The position numbers and the translations under genes are program-made. 64,000 nucleotides of DNA from Macrotis lagotis (taxonomy: Eukaryota > Chordata > Mammalia > Peramelemorphia > Peramelidae): assembly GCF_037893015.1 (NCBI RefSeq), contig NC_133666.1, positions 256,934,294-256,998,293 of the forward strand. The letters run 5' to 3'. The notes beneath the pieces were generated by a model. It did not search any database and was not told where the DNA came from. It saw only the letters and a list, made by a program, of their open reading frames with translations. This document shows positions 11,473 through 23,452 of the stretch, piece by piece (positions within the stretch are counted from its first letter, which is position 1; the number at the start of each line of letters is the position of its first letter).

Positions 11473-11760
11473 GGGGGCAAGATAGATGGCACAGTGTTTA
11501 GAGTGCCATTCTGGAGTTAGGAAGACTCATGTCCCTGAATTCAAATGTGGCCTGAGGCACTTCTTCTTCTTCTTCTTCTTCTTATTATTATTATTAGCTG
11601 TGTGACTCTGAGAAAGTTACTTAACTCTGTTTCCCTGACTTTCCCCATTTCCAAAATGAGCTGGAGAAGGAAATGGCAAACCACTCCATTATCTTTGCCA
11701 AGAAAAATCCAAATGGTGCCATGAAGGATCAGACATGACTGAAAAAAAATTGAACAACAA
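11473..11760 (+). repeat. MAR1-type CORE-SINE
   Basis: GGGGGCAAGATAGATGGCAC head, a (CTT)n/(ATT)n expansion in the middle, then AAAATGAGCTGGAGAAGGAA, ATGGCAAACCACTCCA and the RTE-like end GACATGACTG...AACAACAA. The tail is the known MAR1 3' end shared with RTE. Confidence 0.85.
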
Positions 11761-12322
11761 TTAAGGCTGAAAAGCATTTAAAATAAATGTAAATAGGCAG
11801 AAATAATAAACATTTTTATAGACCATAACATAATATGGTAATTAGTTAAGGGGATACAAACTGAAGACATAGAAACTTAGTGAAATCCTCCTAACTATTG
11901 AGTGGATCAAAAAATCTCATAATATTAAAAAATGAGAATGATAAAACATGCCTAATACTACACAAATTATTCTCAAAAATTGAGAAATCACTCTACTCAA
12001 TTCTTTTGATGAAATAAAAATATTGTCCTAATTCCTAAACAAGGAAAGCATAGAACACAGAAGAATAACTATAAACCGACATCATTAATGATTATCCAGA
12101 AATTTTAAATAAATTCCTGTCAGTCATCAGCAATTAACTCAAGCAATCAGTCATGATCAATTTGAACTTATAGCCAAAATATAAGGATGGCATAATCATA
12201 GAGAATGAGCATAAACATATTAAAAATAAAAATGTCCAAAACATGATTATTTAAAATGCATAAAAAATTGACATACAAAACTAATTAAGCTAAAAATCCA
12301 AAATACTCACTAAGATTATAGA

Positions 12323-12789
12323 CAGAGATTCTCAATGTGTGATCTGTGAACCCCTGAGAGACCCCAGTATCAGAACTATTCATAATACTAAGATATTATT
12401 TACTCATTCCTTCTTTTCTTTTTCCAAGTAAATATTTGTTTGAGGCTAGATTTTCTTCATGTACTTCAACCAAAACAACATATTACAATAGATAAAACTC
12501 AGAAGCAGATATTAGAATTGAACTATCATCTGTTAAGCCAAGCATTTTAGATATTTTTAAAAATCCCTAAAACAATGTCACTTTATTCAGTTTTTAAAAA
12601 TATAGCTACTTTCATAAGAATACATTATTAGTGTAACCATGGGCTATTTGTTGTTCCCTTAAATGAGTTAAATATTTTAAAATTTGTCAGTTTTAGTTTC
12701 TAACATTGCAGATATAAAAAACTCTTTGGGTCCTCAGTAATTTTCAGGAGTATCAAGTAAACAGACCCCAAAAGTTTGAAAACTTCTAG
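12323..12789 (+). mobile_element. Ancient hAT-like non-autonomous DNA transposon
   Basis: The 5' end CAGAGATTCTCAATGTGTG pairs with the reverse complement of the 3' end (CTAGAAGTTTTCAAAC) as imperfect terminal inverted repeats. The interior (AGCAGATATTAGAATTGAAC, GGGTCCTCAGTAATTTTCAG) recalls eutherian hAT-Tip100 families such as Arthur/Zaphod. No transposase frame. The family name is tentative. Confidence 0.55.
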
Positions 12790-13399
12790 CATAGGAGGAT
12801 CTTTTGGCAAAACTATAAAAAAGTCTGTCTGAAATTAAAAGCAAACATTGTCATTAGCAAATAGTTTTATCTCCTTACTTCCTTAATATCTTTCTCTTAT
12901 CACTATTACTAGCATTTCTAGAACTGTATCAAAAATACAAGAGAGATTGGGCAACTACCTTTTACTCAAGTAATTATAAAAAAAACCTTAAAATGTTTCC
13001 CATTTCACCTAACTTTGTTGGTAAATCTTTCAAATAAGCAAAAAAGTACAATGAAATCTTGTAGCCTAAACATCTTTCACTCCTTAGTAAAATGGTAAAG
13101 ATGGGGTCCATTGTTAAATGTCTCTTGTGTAAAGCTGCTTATTTCCTGTGTCATTATGGAAGATGTCTTCAATTTGTGACAAGAAATGACAAAGATTTTG
13201 TATTGTTGGACAGGTGGATTTACATATTTCTAATTGATGTTTTCTAGGCTGCCTATTTTGATATTAATAAGAATGGAGTTGTTTATTTTTCCCAAAAAAC
13301 TTGGTATGTATTTTTTGTTTTCCTTTTTAAAATTATTTTATTTTTAAAATCATATAAATAGTTTACTTGTTGTCCAATGAAATATACAATAGTGGTTTC
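12790..13399. other. Unassigned, with an old antisense L1 scrap
   Basis: About 12850-13080 resembles reversed L1 RT text (CTAGCATTTCTAGAACTGTA, GATTGGGCAACTACC). The remainder is T-rich and unassigned. Confidence 0.4.
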
Positions 13400-13684
13400 T
13401 ACCAATTATTTTGTAATGTTTTGAATTTTACAAATTTTCCCTCACCCTTCCTTCCCTCCCCCTCCCCCCAAGGCAAATCTGATAATCTTTACATTATTTC
13501 CATGATATACACTGATCAAAATTGAATGTGTTTGAGATAAAAACATATCCATGTGGAAGAAATAAAATATTAGAGGTAGCAAAATTCTGTAGTACATAAG
13601 ACAACTTTTTTTAAAAAAATGGAAAGTAATAATCTTTGGACTTTGTTCTGCATACAGATGGCATTCTGCATCACAGATACCCTG

Positions 13685-13802
13685 ATGTCCCTCTCTCATA
13701 TTAGGACAAATCTACAAAAAAAGGTAAATGGAAAATATAGAAAGAAATTAAAGAAATTGGTAAAGAAATGAGAGCTGAAAGACTTATGATGTTTTCTAAA
13801 TA
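13685..13802 (+). repeat. 116-bp segment of L1 endonuclease text inserted in an L1 3' UTR
   Basis: Reversed 3' UTR text (TCTGCATCACAGATACC) is broken here and resumes at AATTGTCCCTGATTATTGCA. The insert AGGACAAATCTAC...GTTTTCTAAATAGG nearly equals 11287-11403 and has the same orientation as it. Confidence 0.75.
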
Positions 13803-13959
13803 GGAATTGTCCCTGATTATTGCAAGATGGAGTGAGCAAGTCCATTAAGGTTGATCATCACCCCCATGTTGCTTTTAGGGTGTACCATATTCTTCTGGTT
13901 CTGCTCATCTCACTCAGCATCAATTCATACAGGTTTTTCCGAGCTTCTCTGAAATTCCA

Positions 13960-16900
13960 TCCTTCCTAACTTCTAATAGAACAATAGCATTCTATCACAT
14001 ACATATAACACAATTTTTTTTCAGCCATTCCCCAATTGATGAACATCCCTTTGATTTCCAATTCTTTGCCACCACAAAGAGCTGCTATGAATATTTTTGT
14101 ACAAGTGATGTTTTTACCCTTTTTCATCATCTCTTCAGGGTATAGACCCAGTAGTGTTTGCTGGATCAAAGGGTATGTACATTTTTATTGACCTTTGGGC
14201 ATAATTCCAGATTGCTTTCCAGAAAGGTTGGATGAGTTCACAGCTCTACTAGCCATGCATTGCTGTCCCAGATTTCCCACATCCCTTCCAACATTGATCA
14301 TTATCCTTTCTGGTCTTATTGAGCAATCTGAGAAGTATGGGGTGGTGCCTCAGAGATGCATTAATTTGCATTTATCTAATCAGTAATGATTTAGAGCAAT
14401 TTTTCATATGACTATAGATAGCCTTGATTTCCTCATCTGTAAATTGCTTTTGCATATCCTTTGACCATTTGTCAATTGGGGAGTGACTTGGTTTTTTTTT
14501 TTTCACAAATTTGACTCAGTTCTCTATATTTTGGAAATGAGTCCTCTGTCAGAAACACTAGTTATAAAAATTGTTTCCCAATTTACTACATTTCCTTTGA
14601 TCTTGGTTAAAGTGGTTTTGTTTGTACAAAAGATTTTTTAATTTAATATAATCAAAATTATCTTTTGATTTTGATGATGTTCTCTATCTCTTCCTTGGTC
14701 ACAACTGCTCTTCTTTCCATACTTCTGAAAGGTAAACCATTCCTTGTTCTTCTAGTTTGATTATAATATTGTCTTTTATATCTAAATCCTGCATCCATTT
14801 TGATCTCTTCTTGGTATAGGGTGTGAGATGTTGGTCTAATCCAAGTTTCTGCCATATTATCTTCCAGTTTTCCCAGCAGTTTTTATTGAAGAGTGAGTTC
14901 TTATCCAAGAAGCTGGACTCTTTGGATTTATCAAACAGCAGATTTACTACAATCATTTCCTGCTGACTCTTTTGTACTGTCTATTCCACTGATCCACCAT
15001 TCTGTTTCTAAGCCAGTATAAGACAGTTTTGTTGACTGATGCTTTATAATATAATTTTAGATCTGGCAAGGCTAAGCTACCTTCTTTTGTACTTTTTTTC
15101 ATTAAATCCCTTGATATTCACCTTTGTTTCTCCATATGAATTTATATAATAAATAATAATAATAAATAAGTAGTTTAATTTAGGTAGAGTTTTCATTTTT
15201 ATTTTATTAGCTAGGTCTATCCATGAGCAGTTGATATTTACCCAGCTATTTAAATTTGACTTTGTGTGAAAAGTATTTTATAATTGTTTTCATAGAGTTT
15301 ATGAGTCTGCCATAGCAGGTAGCCTCCCAAGTATTTTATGTTGTTTGAAGTTATTTTAAATGGGATTTGTCTTTCTAACTCTTGCTGCTGTATTTTGCTA
15401 GTAATTTATAGAAATGCTGAGGATTTATGTGGGTTTATTTTATATCCTGCAAATTTGCTAAAGTTGTTAATTGTTTCAAGTAGAATTTTTAGATGAATTT
15501 TTGAGAGTTCTCTAGGTATGCCATCATGTCATCACAAAAGAGTTTTGTTTCTTCCTTCCCAATTCTAATTTCTTCAATTTCTTTTTTCTTCTCTTATTGC
15601 TGAAGTTAGTAGTGGTGATAATGGGCATCCTTGTTACACCTTAATTTTATTGGAACTGCCTCTAGCCTATCCCCATTGCATATGATGGTTGTTTATAGTT
15701 TCAGATAGATGCTGCTTATCATTCTAAGGAACAATCCATTTATTTCTATGCCCTCTAATGTTTTTAGTAGGAATGGGTATTAGGATCTATTGAAATAATC
15801 ATATGATTTGTTAGGTTTGTTATTGATATAGTCAATTATGCTGACAGTTTCCCTAATATTGAACCAACCCTGCATTCCTGGAATAAATCCTGTTTGGTCT
15901 TAAAGCATTATTCTAGTGATAACTTGCTGTAATAGCGTTCCTAAGATTTTAAGACTTTTGCATCCAAATTCATTAGGGAAATTGGCCTACAATTTTCTTT
16001 CTCTATTTTGACTCATTCTGGTTTAGGTATCAGCACCATATTGGTGTCATAGAAGGAATTGGGCAGAGTTCCATCTTCACACATTTTTCCGAATAGTTTA
16101 CACAGAATTGGAACCAATTGTTCCTTAAATGTTTGATAGAATTCACTTGTGAATCCATATGGCCCCGAATTCCCTTCTTAGGGAGTTCATTGATGACTTG
16201 TTGAATTTCTTCTTCTGAGAAAGGTTATTTAGATTAATTTCCTCTTAATTTAACCTGGACAACATATATTTTTGTAAATATTCATCCTTTTCACTTAGAT
16301 TATCAAATTTGTTGGCATATAGTTGGGGGAAATAATTCCAAATTATTATTTTAATTTCTTTCTAATTGGTGGTGCATTCGCCTTTTTCATTTTTGATACA
16401 AGAAATTTGGTTTTCTTCTTTCTTTTTTTAATCAAATTAATCAAAAGTTTATCTATTTTATTGTTTTGTCATAAAACCAAGTCTTCATTCTACTTATTAA
16501 TTCAATAGTTTTCTTGCTTTTAATTCTATTAATTTCTCCTTTAATATCTAGAATTTCTTATTTGGTATTTAATTTGGTTTTTAATTTGTTCTTTCTCTAA
16601 TGTTTTTAGTTACATGCTTAGTTCATTGATATTCTTTTGCTCTATTTTATTCATGTAAGCATTAGAGATATAATATATCCTCTAATAACTGCTTTGGCTG
16701 TATCCCATAAGTTTTGATCTGTTGTCTCAATATTGTCATTGGCTAGGGTGAAATCATTAATTCTATCTATAATTTGTTGTTTGATGCACTCATTCTTTAA
16801 AATGAGGTTATTTAGTATCCAATTTGTTTTAGGTCTATCTCTCCATGGCCCATTATTGCACATGATTTTTATTGCATTATGGTCTGAAAAAAGTAGTCTC

Positions 16901-17618
16901 TACTTCTGCTTTTATGCATTTGATTATAAGGTTTTTAAGGGCCTAGTATATGGTCAATGTAGGTGTCATAGATTGCAGAGAAAAAGGTATATTCTTTTCT
17001 ATTCCCATTCAATTTTCTCCAAAGGTCTGTCATGTCTAGGTTTTTCTAACATTCTATTTGCCTTCTTAACTTCCTTCTTATTTATTTTATAGTTAGATTA
17101 ATTTAATTCTGAGAGAGGGAGGTTGAGGTCTCCTACCAGTAAAGTTTTGCTGTCTGTGTCTTCCTGTAACTCATTTAGCTTCTCCTCTAAGAATTTGGAT
17201 GCTATACCATTTGGGGCATAATATTATTATTGAAATTGTTTCATTTAGGGGGTGGGAGGAGGGAAGTAAGATTGGGGAAAAATTGTAAAACTCAAAATAA
17301 ATAAAATCTTTATAATTCAAAAAAAATAAAAGAAATTGCTTCATTGTCTACGGTACCTTTTAGGAGGATATAGTTTCCTTCATCATCTCTTCTAATGAGA
17401 TCTATTTTTGCAGCTGCTTTGTCCCAGATAAGGATTGTTACCCCTGCCTATTTCACTTCAGCTAAAGCATAATATATTCTGTTCCAACCTTTTACCTTTA
17501 CTCTGTATGTATCTTTCTGCTTCAAATGAGTTTCTTGTAAGCAGCATATTATAGGATTCTGGTTTTTAATCCACTCTGCTATCCACTTCCATTTTATCGG
17601 AGAGTTCATCCCATTCAT
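13960..17618 (-). pseudogene. L1 ORF2 endonuclease/reverse transcriptase (broken)
   Basis: Starts MNGMNSPIKWKWIAEW. The endonuclease motif CCLQETHLKQKDTY lies at about 17515-17555. The post-endonuclease block at 16651-16863 reads NLWDTAKAVIRGY. The RT active site reads LFCDDMMAY at about 15515-15545, where L1 normally has FADD. KNSLFNKNCWENWKIIWQKL at about 14850-14910 and TKIFIAALCGGKELEIKG at about 14040-14100 are the C-terminal landmarks. Frameshifts and stops are numerous, so it is inactive. Sense is opposite to the L1 at 10560-12322. Confidence 0.82.
17246..17331 (+). repeat. Tiny 5'-truncated L1 tail insertion with target-site duplication
   Basis: GGTGGGAGGAGGGAAGTAAG to AATAAAATCTTTATAATTC plus an A-run is the 3' end of the same L1 lineage seen at 27300-27376. 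Flanks GAAATTGTTTCATT (17232-17245) and GAAATTGCTTCATT (17332-17345) differ at one base. Confidence 0.85.
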
Positions 17619-18092
17619 AATCAAAGTTATAATTGCTAATTTTTTTACTACCCTCCATGCTATCTCCCCAACCCCATTTATATTTTCTCCCTTTTTCCCC
17701 CTTCTCCTTATTTTCCAGTATTTTGCTTCTAAATACCACTTCCTTCAGTGTATTTGCCCCCTTATATTCAACCCCTACCCCTTTCTTACTTCTTTTCCTT
17801 TATCCCTTTTTCCTTCCCTTCCTTCTGTCAGTTCCTCTTCCCCCCTCCCCCTTTCCCCTCTTAATAGAAAGGTAAGATAAGTTTCTAAACTCACCTGATT
17901 GTGTGTGTGTGTGTTAATCCTTCCTGAAGCCAAATCTGATGAGAGTAAGATTCAGGTGGTTCTTACCTCCTCCTTTCTTCCCCTCTATTGCAATAGGTTC
18001 TTTGCACCTCTTCATGTAATGCAATTTACCCCATTCAGTCTCCTTCAATCTCCTGTCTCTTTACTTTCTCCCTTTCTAAAGGAGACATTATT

Positions 18093-18245
18093 ATTTTTTT
18101 TAAGGTTTTTGCAAGGCAAATGGGGTTAAGTGGCTTGCCCAAGGCCACACGGCTGGGTAATTATTAAGTGTCTGTGACCGGATTTGAACCCAGGTACTCC
18201 TGACTCCAAGGCAGTGCTTTATCCACTATGCCACCTAGCCACCCC
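18093..18245 (-). repeat. tRNA-derived marsupial SINE in the L1 spacer
   Basis: GTTTTTGCAAGGCAAATGGG to CACCTAGCCACCCC. Flanks AGGAGACATTATTATTTTT and AGGAGATATTATTTTTAAA mark the duplication. Confidence 0.9.
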
Positions 18246-18329
18246 AGGAGATATTATTTTTAAATCATTCTATCAGAGTCACAGACAAGTCATGAGTTTC
18301 TATTACTTCTGGCTAAATATATTCCCTCT

Positions 18330-19693
18330 AATACAGTTACACGTCTCAAAAGAGTTATGAGAATATTATTGGATAAGTTTTTTTTCTTTTCCCATTTTTA
18401 ATCTTTTCATGTATCTCTTGAGTTTCCTGTCTGAAGTCCAAATTTTCTTTTTACCTCTGGTCTTTTCATCAAGAAAAGTTGAAAGTCTCCTGTTTTATTA
18501 AATGTCCATCTTTTTCTCTGGACGAGAAGGCTCAGTTTTGTCGGATAGTGAATTCTTGACTGTGTTCCAAGCTCCCTTGCTCTTCGGGATATAATATTCT
18601 AGGCCCTTTGATCCCTTAATGTTGATGCAATCAAGTCCTGTGTAATCCTTACTATATTTAAATTTTTTCTTTCTGTTTGCTTGTAGGATTTTCTCCTTTA
18701 TCTGATAGTTCTGGTGTTTGGGCACAATAATCCTTGTTTTTTTTCCATTTGGGGATCCCTTTCAGGAGGAGATTGATGTATTCTTTAAATAACTATTTTG
18801 CCCTTTGATCCCATGATATCAGGGCACTCCACCTTCACTATATCCTAGAGTATGGAGTCCAGGCTTTTTTTTTCTCCTCAAAGTTTTCAGGAAGCCCAAT
18901 GAATCTTAAATTGTCTCTCCTGGATCTAATCTTCAGATTAGTGGTTTTGCCAATGAAGTATTTTACATTCTTCTATTTTTTTCATTTTTTTTTGTTTTGC
19001 TTAACAGATTGTCATGAATTGTCCCTTGAAGTCATTAGTATCCACAGATTCCAATCTCTTTTTTAAAGAAGAATTTCTTCAATTATTTTTTGAAACTCCT
19101 TTTCCAATTGGTCAATTCTATTTTTGAATAATTTATTCAATTACCTTTTGAAACTCCTTTTCCAATTGGTCAATTCTATTTTTGAAGGAGATTTCCCTTT
19201 GCCCAGTTGTGTTTTTGAGAGAATTATTTTCTTTTTTTGCATTGGCCAAATGTATTTTCAAAGGATTTGTTTTCTTGTTGGAAAATGTTAATTTCTCTTG
19301 CAAAGTGTTAATTTTCTCTTGCTTTTTTTTTCTTGTTTGTTTTTTTTGCAAGGTAATGGGGTTAAGTGATTTGCTCAAGGTCACATAGCTAGGTTAATAA
19401 TTAATAATTATTAATTGTCTGAGGCTGGATTTGAACTCAGGTCCTTCTAACTCCAGGGCAGGTGCTCTATCACTGCACCACCTAGCTGCCCCTTCTCACA
19501 TTTCTTTTGTCAATTTTTCCATTTGATTTTTAAGCTCCTTCCTGATCTCTTCTAAGAAGTCTTTCTGGGCTGGAGACCAATTCGTATTCTCCTCTCTGAT
19601 TTAGGATTTAGTTCGAGTCCTCTGTGATTTAGTATCCTTGTTTTCAAGGTAAGTTCAATGAACCCCACTTTTTGTTGGCTATTCTTCATTTTT
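18330..19693 (-). pseudogene. L1 ORF1 (broken)
   Basis: It begins MKNSQQKVGFIEL. The coiled coil lies about 19133-19384 (INTLQEKLTFSNKKTNPLKI, then LKNTTGQREISFKNRIDQLE). The nucleic-acid-binding C-terminal part is at about 18498-18725 (KHQNYQIKEKILQANRKKKF), which resembles the family's YRDKEKILQAAR. ORF1 proteins are trimeric RNA chaperones of the L1 particle. A SINE at 19342-19492 and several stops break this copy. Confidence 0.75.
19342..19492 (-). repeat. tRNA-derived marsupial SINE in L1 ORF1
   Basis: TTTTTTTGCAAGGTAATGGG to GCACCACCTAGCTGCCCC. A small TAATAATTAATAATTATTAA expansion lies in its core. Confidence 0.88.
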
Positions 19694-20385
19694 TAGGATC
19701 TTGTTTTTTGGGGGGGCTGGATCACAGACCTTTGATGTTGAAATCCCTAGAGGCTTTGCCCACTGGTTTAGTAACTCCAAATGGGACTGCCAGTAGGGGA
19801 TGCCAGATGCTTTCTCTGGAGTGTCCGTGACCTTGATTAGGGGCCCACTCCCTAGGCCTGGGGGGATAGGGGGCATGAGAGGCTAAATAGTTAATCTACT
19901 TAATCCTCAATTAAACTTGGGGGGAGATTTGCTGCCCACACCTGAGCCTAAGTGTTTAGGGGAACTGTTACTGTGTTTGTTCAGGGGAGAGTCACTTTCT
20001 CCTATAGGAACAGGGGAGAGGGGACTCAACTGGAAACACTGGGACTCTTCCAGACTAGTTGATTTGACCAGATAGAGGTCTAGCTGCCATGCTGGACTTT
20101 CTTACCCATCTTTCTGCCTGCTGCTCACACAGCCAAAGCTTCCACTACTGCTCTCAGGTTAGGCCCAGGTCTAACTCCTCTGCCCTTGTGCTGGTTCTCT
20201 GCTCTCTTTTCCTGGCTCACCCAACTCCCTGTGATAGACTTTGCTGCACAATGTTCTTCAAGTTCTTCTCTGGTCCTGTGGATCCAAATTCTGTTAAGAA
20301 GCTTGATTCATATTAGTTCTGGGGAAAAGCCAGGAGAGCTTAAGGCAGTGCCTGGTTTCTCTCCACCATCTTGGCCAGAAGTCCT

Positions 20386-21680
20386 ATATTTTTCCTTCAG
20401 ATATCTTGACTATCATCCCTCAAAACTCCTTGTTTCTTTCAGCACTGATTTGTTCTATGGGTATTGATTCAATCTCATGGTTTTTCTCATCTTTGTTCTC
20501 TTTTATTCCATTTATACTTCTATTACCACATTGGGAACTGATGGAACTGATAGTGGAACCACTAGGTACAGTAGTTCCACTACCCTGGATAGTGAAAATA
20601 ATTGTCTTTATAGATCCTTTTCATTTTTCTTCTATTTGTTGTCCTTTCATTTTTATTCATAAATGGTTTTGGGGTGACTGTTTAGTTGGAACTCTTGCAA
20701 GGTTTTGATTCTACACTACTTTATGCTTTATCAAGATGATATTGTTCATAAATGACTTTCATCTTTATTTGTAAGATTTTTCAAACATTTACATTCTAAA
20801 GTTATATTGACATTGTCTCTCACCTCTTCACACCTTTTCTCATTCCTTTTCTTGTTTTTCTAAGAATCTAAGCTTTGTCTGACAACTTGGTGGTCCCACT
20901 ACAGACAATCGATTCAGAATTAAGTCACATCTTTTCCTATCTATTAAAATATACTTTTAATTTTAAATTTAAAACATACATAAGTTGAAAAATTTGTCCT
21001 TCCATTCAGCTGCAATGTCCTCATTCTGGTTTTGTTTATATAATGCTAAGATTGGTATGTATCATCTTTTCTAATTTTAAACCCATTCCATTCTTTAAAC
21101 ATTGGACAAAGATCTCTGACTTAAAGGATCAGTAGTAAAATTAAAGTTTGTAGAGCAGCCTAAAAACTTTGATTATTTATGCATTCTACTCCCTTTCTTA
21201 TCATTATACTATCACCATTGCATAAACGACATAGGATCATACAGGATTGAAGGTTTTTTGGGGTTTTTTTTTTTTTTTCATGCATAGTCCTGGCCAAAAG
21301 AAACAGCAGAGCTCCGTGATGCACATATAGGTGGCCTGTACTCATAAAGTAGATTCAGTCTAGTTCCAGAACTGTGTTTAAAGCTAGTCCAACGTGGACC
21401 TACAGTATCTTATGCTCTATAGGCATTGTCTTTGACAACTCTGAATTCATCTTCATGCAATGATGAGACATTGGAAAGGACTTTGTAGAGAATATAGAGG
21501 AATAGTGGGGGAGGGAGAGATAGAATAATAGTTTTGTAATATAAGTATTACTTTTTGTGTAATAGTAAAGTAGTAATATTCTACAGGTGGAATACTTATT
21601 TCTTTTTAATATAGTATACTAGGACCAGATTGTGGAGTCTTGAAATTGATATCTTTTGGTACACTTTTTATTATGCCCTA
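20386..21680. other. Non-repetitive-looking sequence without a recognised gene
   Basis: Several short open frames occur near 20400-20700, but they lack start context, codon bias or family resemblance. A poly-T run lies at about 21265-21280. Confidence 0.4.
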
Positions 21681-21682
21681 GC

Positions 21683-21738
<56 letters not shown>
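21683..21738. repeat. (AAT)n microsatellite
   Basis: About 18 uninterrupted ATA/AAT units. Confidence 0.97.
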
Positions 21739-23289
21739 CTAGCATTATAATTTACAAAAATTTAAGGAAAGGTGTTTAATAAATATTTTAAATTCAATTT
21801 TGAAATTCTATTAATTTATGAAATATTATTGAATAATAATTTATCTTCACTTCAGATTTATTTTTCTAAGAAAATGTAGAAAATCTAAAGGTAACTTTTT
21901 TATTTCTTTAATTTCTGAAGTTGAAAGAGCCAGGATCTAAGGTTTCCTGAAAGAATGTTAGATTATGATTTCAATCAAGAAAAGTGAATAGAATTCTGAT
22001 TATATTAGGATAAAAATGTTTATCTGTTAACATTTATATATAGCTCTGTAGTTTGATTTAGGAAAAATGGATCATCAGAGAAATGCTAATTAGAAAATAA
22101 AATTTTAGTAAACAATATAGTTCCAATTATATAAGTAAACTTTTAAGTTTAAGTAAAAAATCATATTTATATGGACATTTTTATTGCACAGAACTGCGTA
22201 ATAAATATTTGTTGAATGAATGCTGCATTTTAAGTTTAACAAATTTACTTTCATCACAGCCTTTGAAAAGAAATCAGATAAAAAAAGAACAGTAACAATG
22301 GCAGGACCTGGTATAGAAGGAAGGATTTGCCATATTTCCTAGGATATGAAAGAACATTTGCAATAACTTAGAACTGCAGAAAACAAAAGATTAAGAATAT
22401 ATCCCACAATTAATGATAATAAATGTGGAAATCCTGATTCTGACTGAAATACTATAGGTAATACTTGGAGCCTAGTTACAGAAAAATTTTGCCAATTAAT
22501 GCAAGTGTAAATTTAAATTAATATACAATCTTAGTATATTCAGGTTTAATAATGGCACATTGAATGTATTTTGATTTTTAAAATTGTTTAAATTTTTATT
22601 TTTATCTTATGAGTATTACTCTGAAAATGTTACATGTAAACAATCATTTAAGTGTCGTTTGAGGGAAAATGTATATATATGTGTGCTGTGCAGATTATTC
22701 TGTTGTTTACATTATATGAATGAATTTCAAGCTTTTTTTACATATTAAATGATTCTCATGCTCATATATTGTAGCGTTGATTTATATAGCTAATCCTCTC
22801 TCATTTTGTTTTTATCCTACTTATGAGTATTTCTTTTAATATATCTTCATCTTGTGCTTTATTTTTTATTATTGTCCTTATTTTTCTATAACTTGTTTCA
22901 AAAAGGACCCACTAACTTTTCAGACTGGGGTATAGACTTTTCAGCTTCATGAAGACAAATAGAGAAAAAAGTTTGTGACATTAATTAACACTCTTAATTT
23001 TCCTAGTACAGACATGCCCCTGCTTGCAAATCATTATTCCTTTTGACTCCCTATCATCAAAATCCTCATCACCATTGCATTGAAAACTGAGGGCTATTGT
23101 GAAAACTGTGAATGCATTTTAAAAATTTTGTGTGTTCAGATGATAAAGAATAATATGTGAAAAGCAGAAAGTATTTAAGGGAACTGACCTGGCATACTCC
23201 CAAGCAGTACTGAATCTGTATCATGTTTTTTTCCTATAATACCTGGAAATTTTCACTTCATTATTACATTGATTGAAATGTCATGGCTA
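21739..23289. other. AT-rich non-repetitive sequence
   Basis: Only a short L2/MIR-tail-like AATAAATATTTGTTGAATGA near 22199 is recognisable. Confidence 0.45.
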
Positions 23290-23452
23290 TGGGGAGACTA
23301 GGTGGCGCAGTGGATAGAGCACCAGCCCTGGAGTCGGGAGTAGTACCTGAGTTCAAATCCAGCCTCAGACACTTAATAATTACCTAGCTGTGTGGCCTTG
23401 GGCAAGCTACTTAACCCAATTTACCTTGCAAAAAACTAAAAAACAAACAAAA
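23290..23452 (+). repeat. tRNA-derived marsupial SINE
   Basis: GGGGAGACTAGGTGGCGCAG to CAATTTACCTTGCAAAAAAC. Nearly canonical A and B boxes. Confidence 0.92.

Larger units (their letters stand above)
10560..12322 (+). repeat. Decayed sense L1, ORF2 endonuclease to early RT
   Basis: Frame fragments match L1 ORF2 in order. NAGIAILLSDNAKKNT (about 11105) is like KAGVAILVSDKT. The PLS.LDKS region near 11285 and EYLFLGITWKLYKI (about 11410) are like EYTFFS..HGTFTKIDH. IPKQGKHRTQKNNYKPTSLM (about 12030-12090) is like [20 protein letters not shown]. A MAR1 SINE at 11473-11760 splits it. Many stops. Confidence 0.75.
13400..20385 (-). mobile_element. Near full-length antisense LINE-1 carrying four later insertions
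   Basis: Read on the minus strand from 20385: a 5' UTR beginning GGACTTCTGGCCAAGATGGT (YY1-like AAGATGG), then ORF1 from an ATG near 19693. A purine-rich spacer covers about 17620-18080. ORF2 starts near 17618. The 3' UTR ends near 13400 with the reverse of GGGAGGAAG...AAATTTGTAAAATTC. Later insertions lie at 13685-13802, 17246-17331, 18093-18245 and 19342-19492. Both ORFs are broken. About 6.5 kb without insertions, the usual L1 length. Confidence 0.88.

Noticed and set aside
23290-23365. tRNA-like A and B boxes
   Set aside because: They belong to a SINE head present in many copies. No cloverleaf with an acceptor stem is formed.
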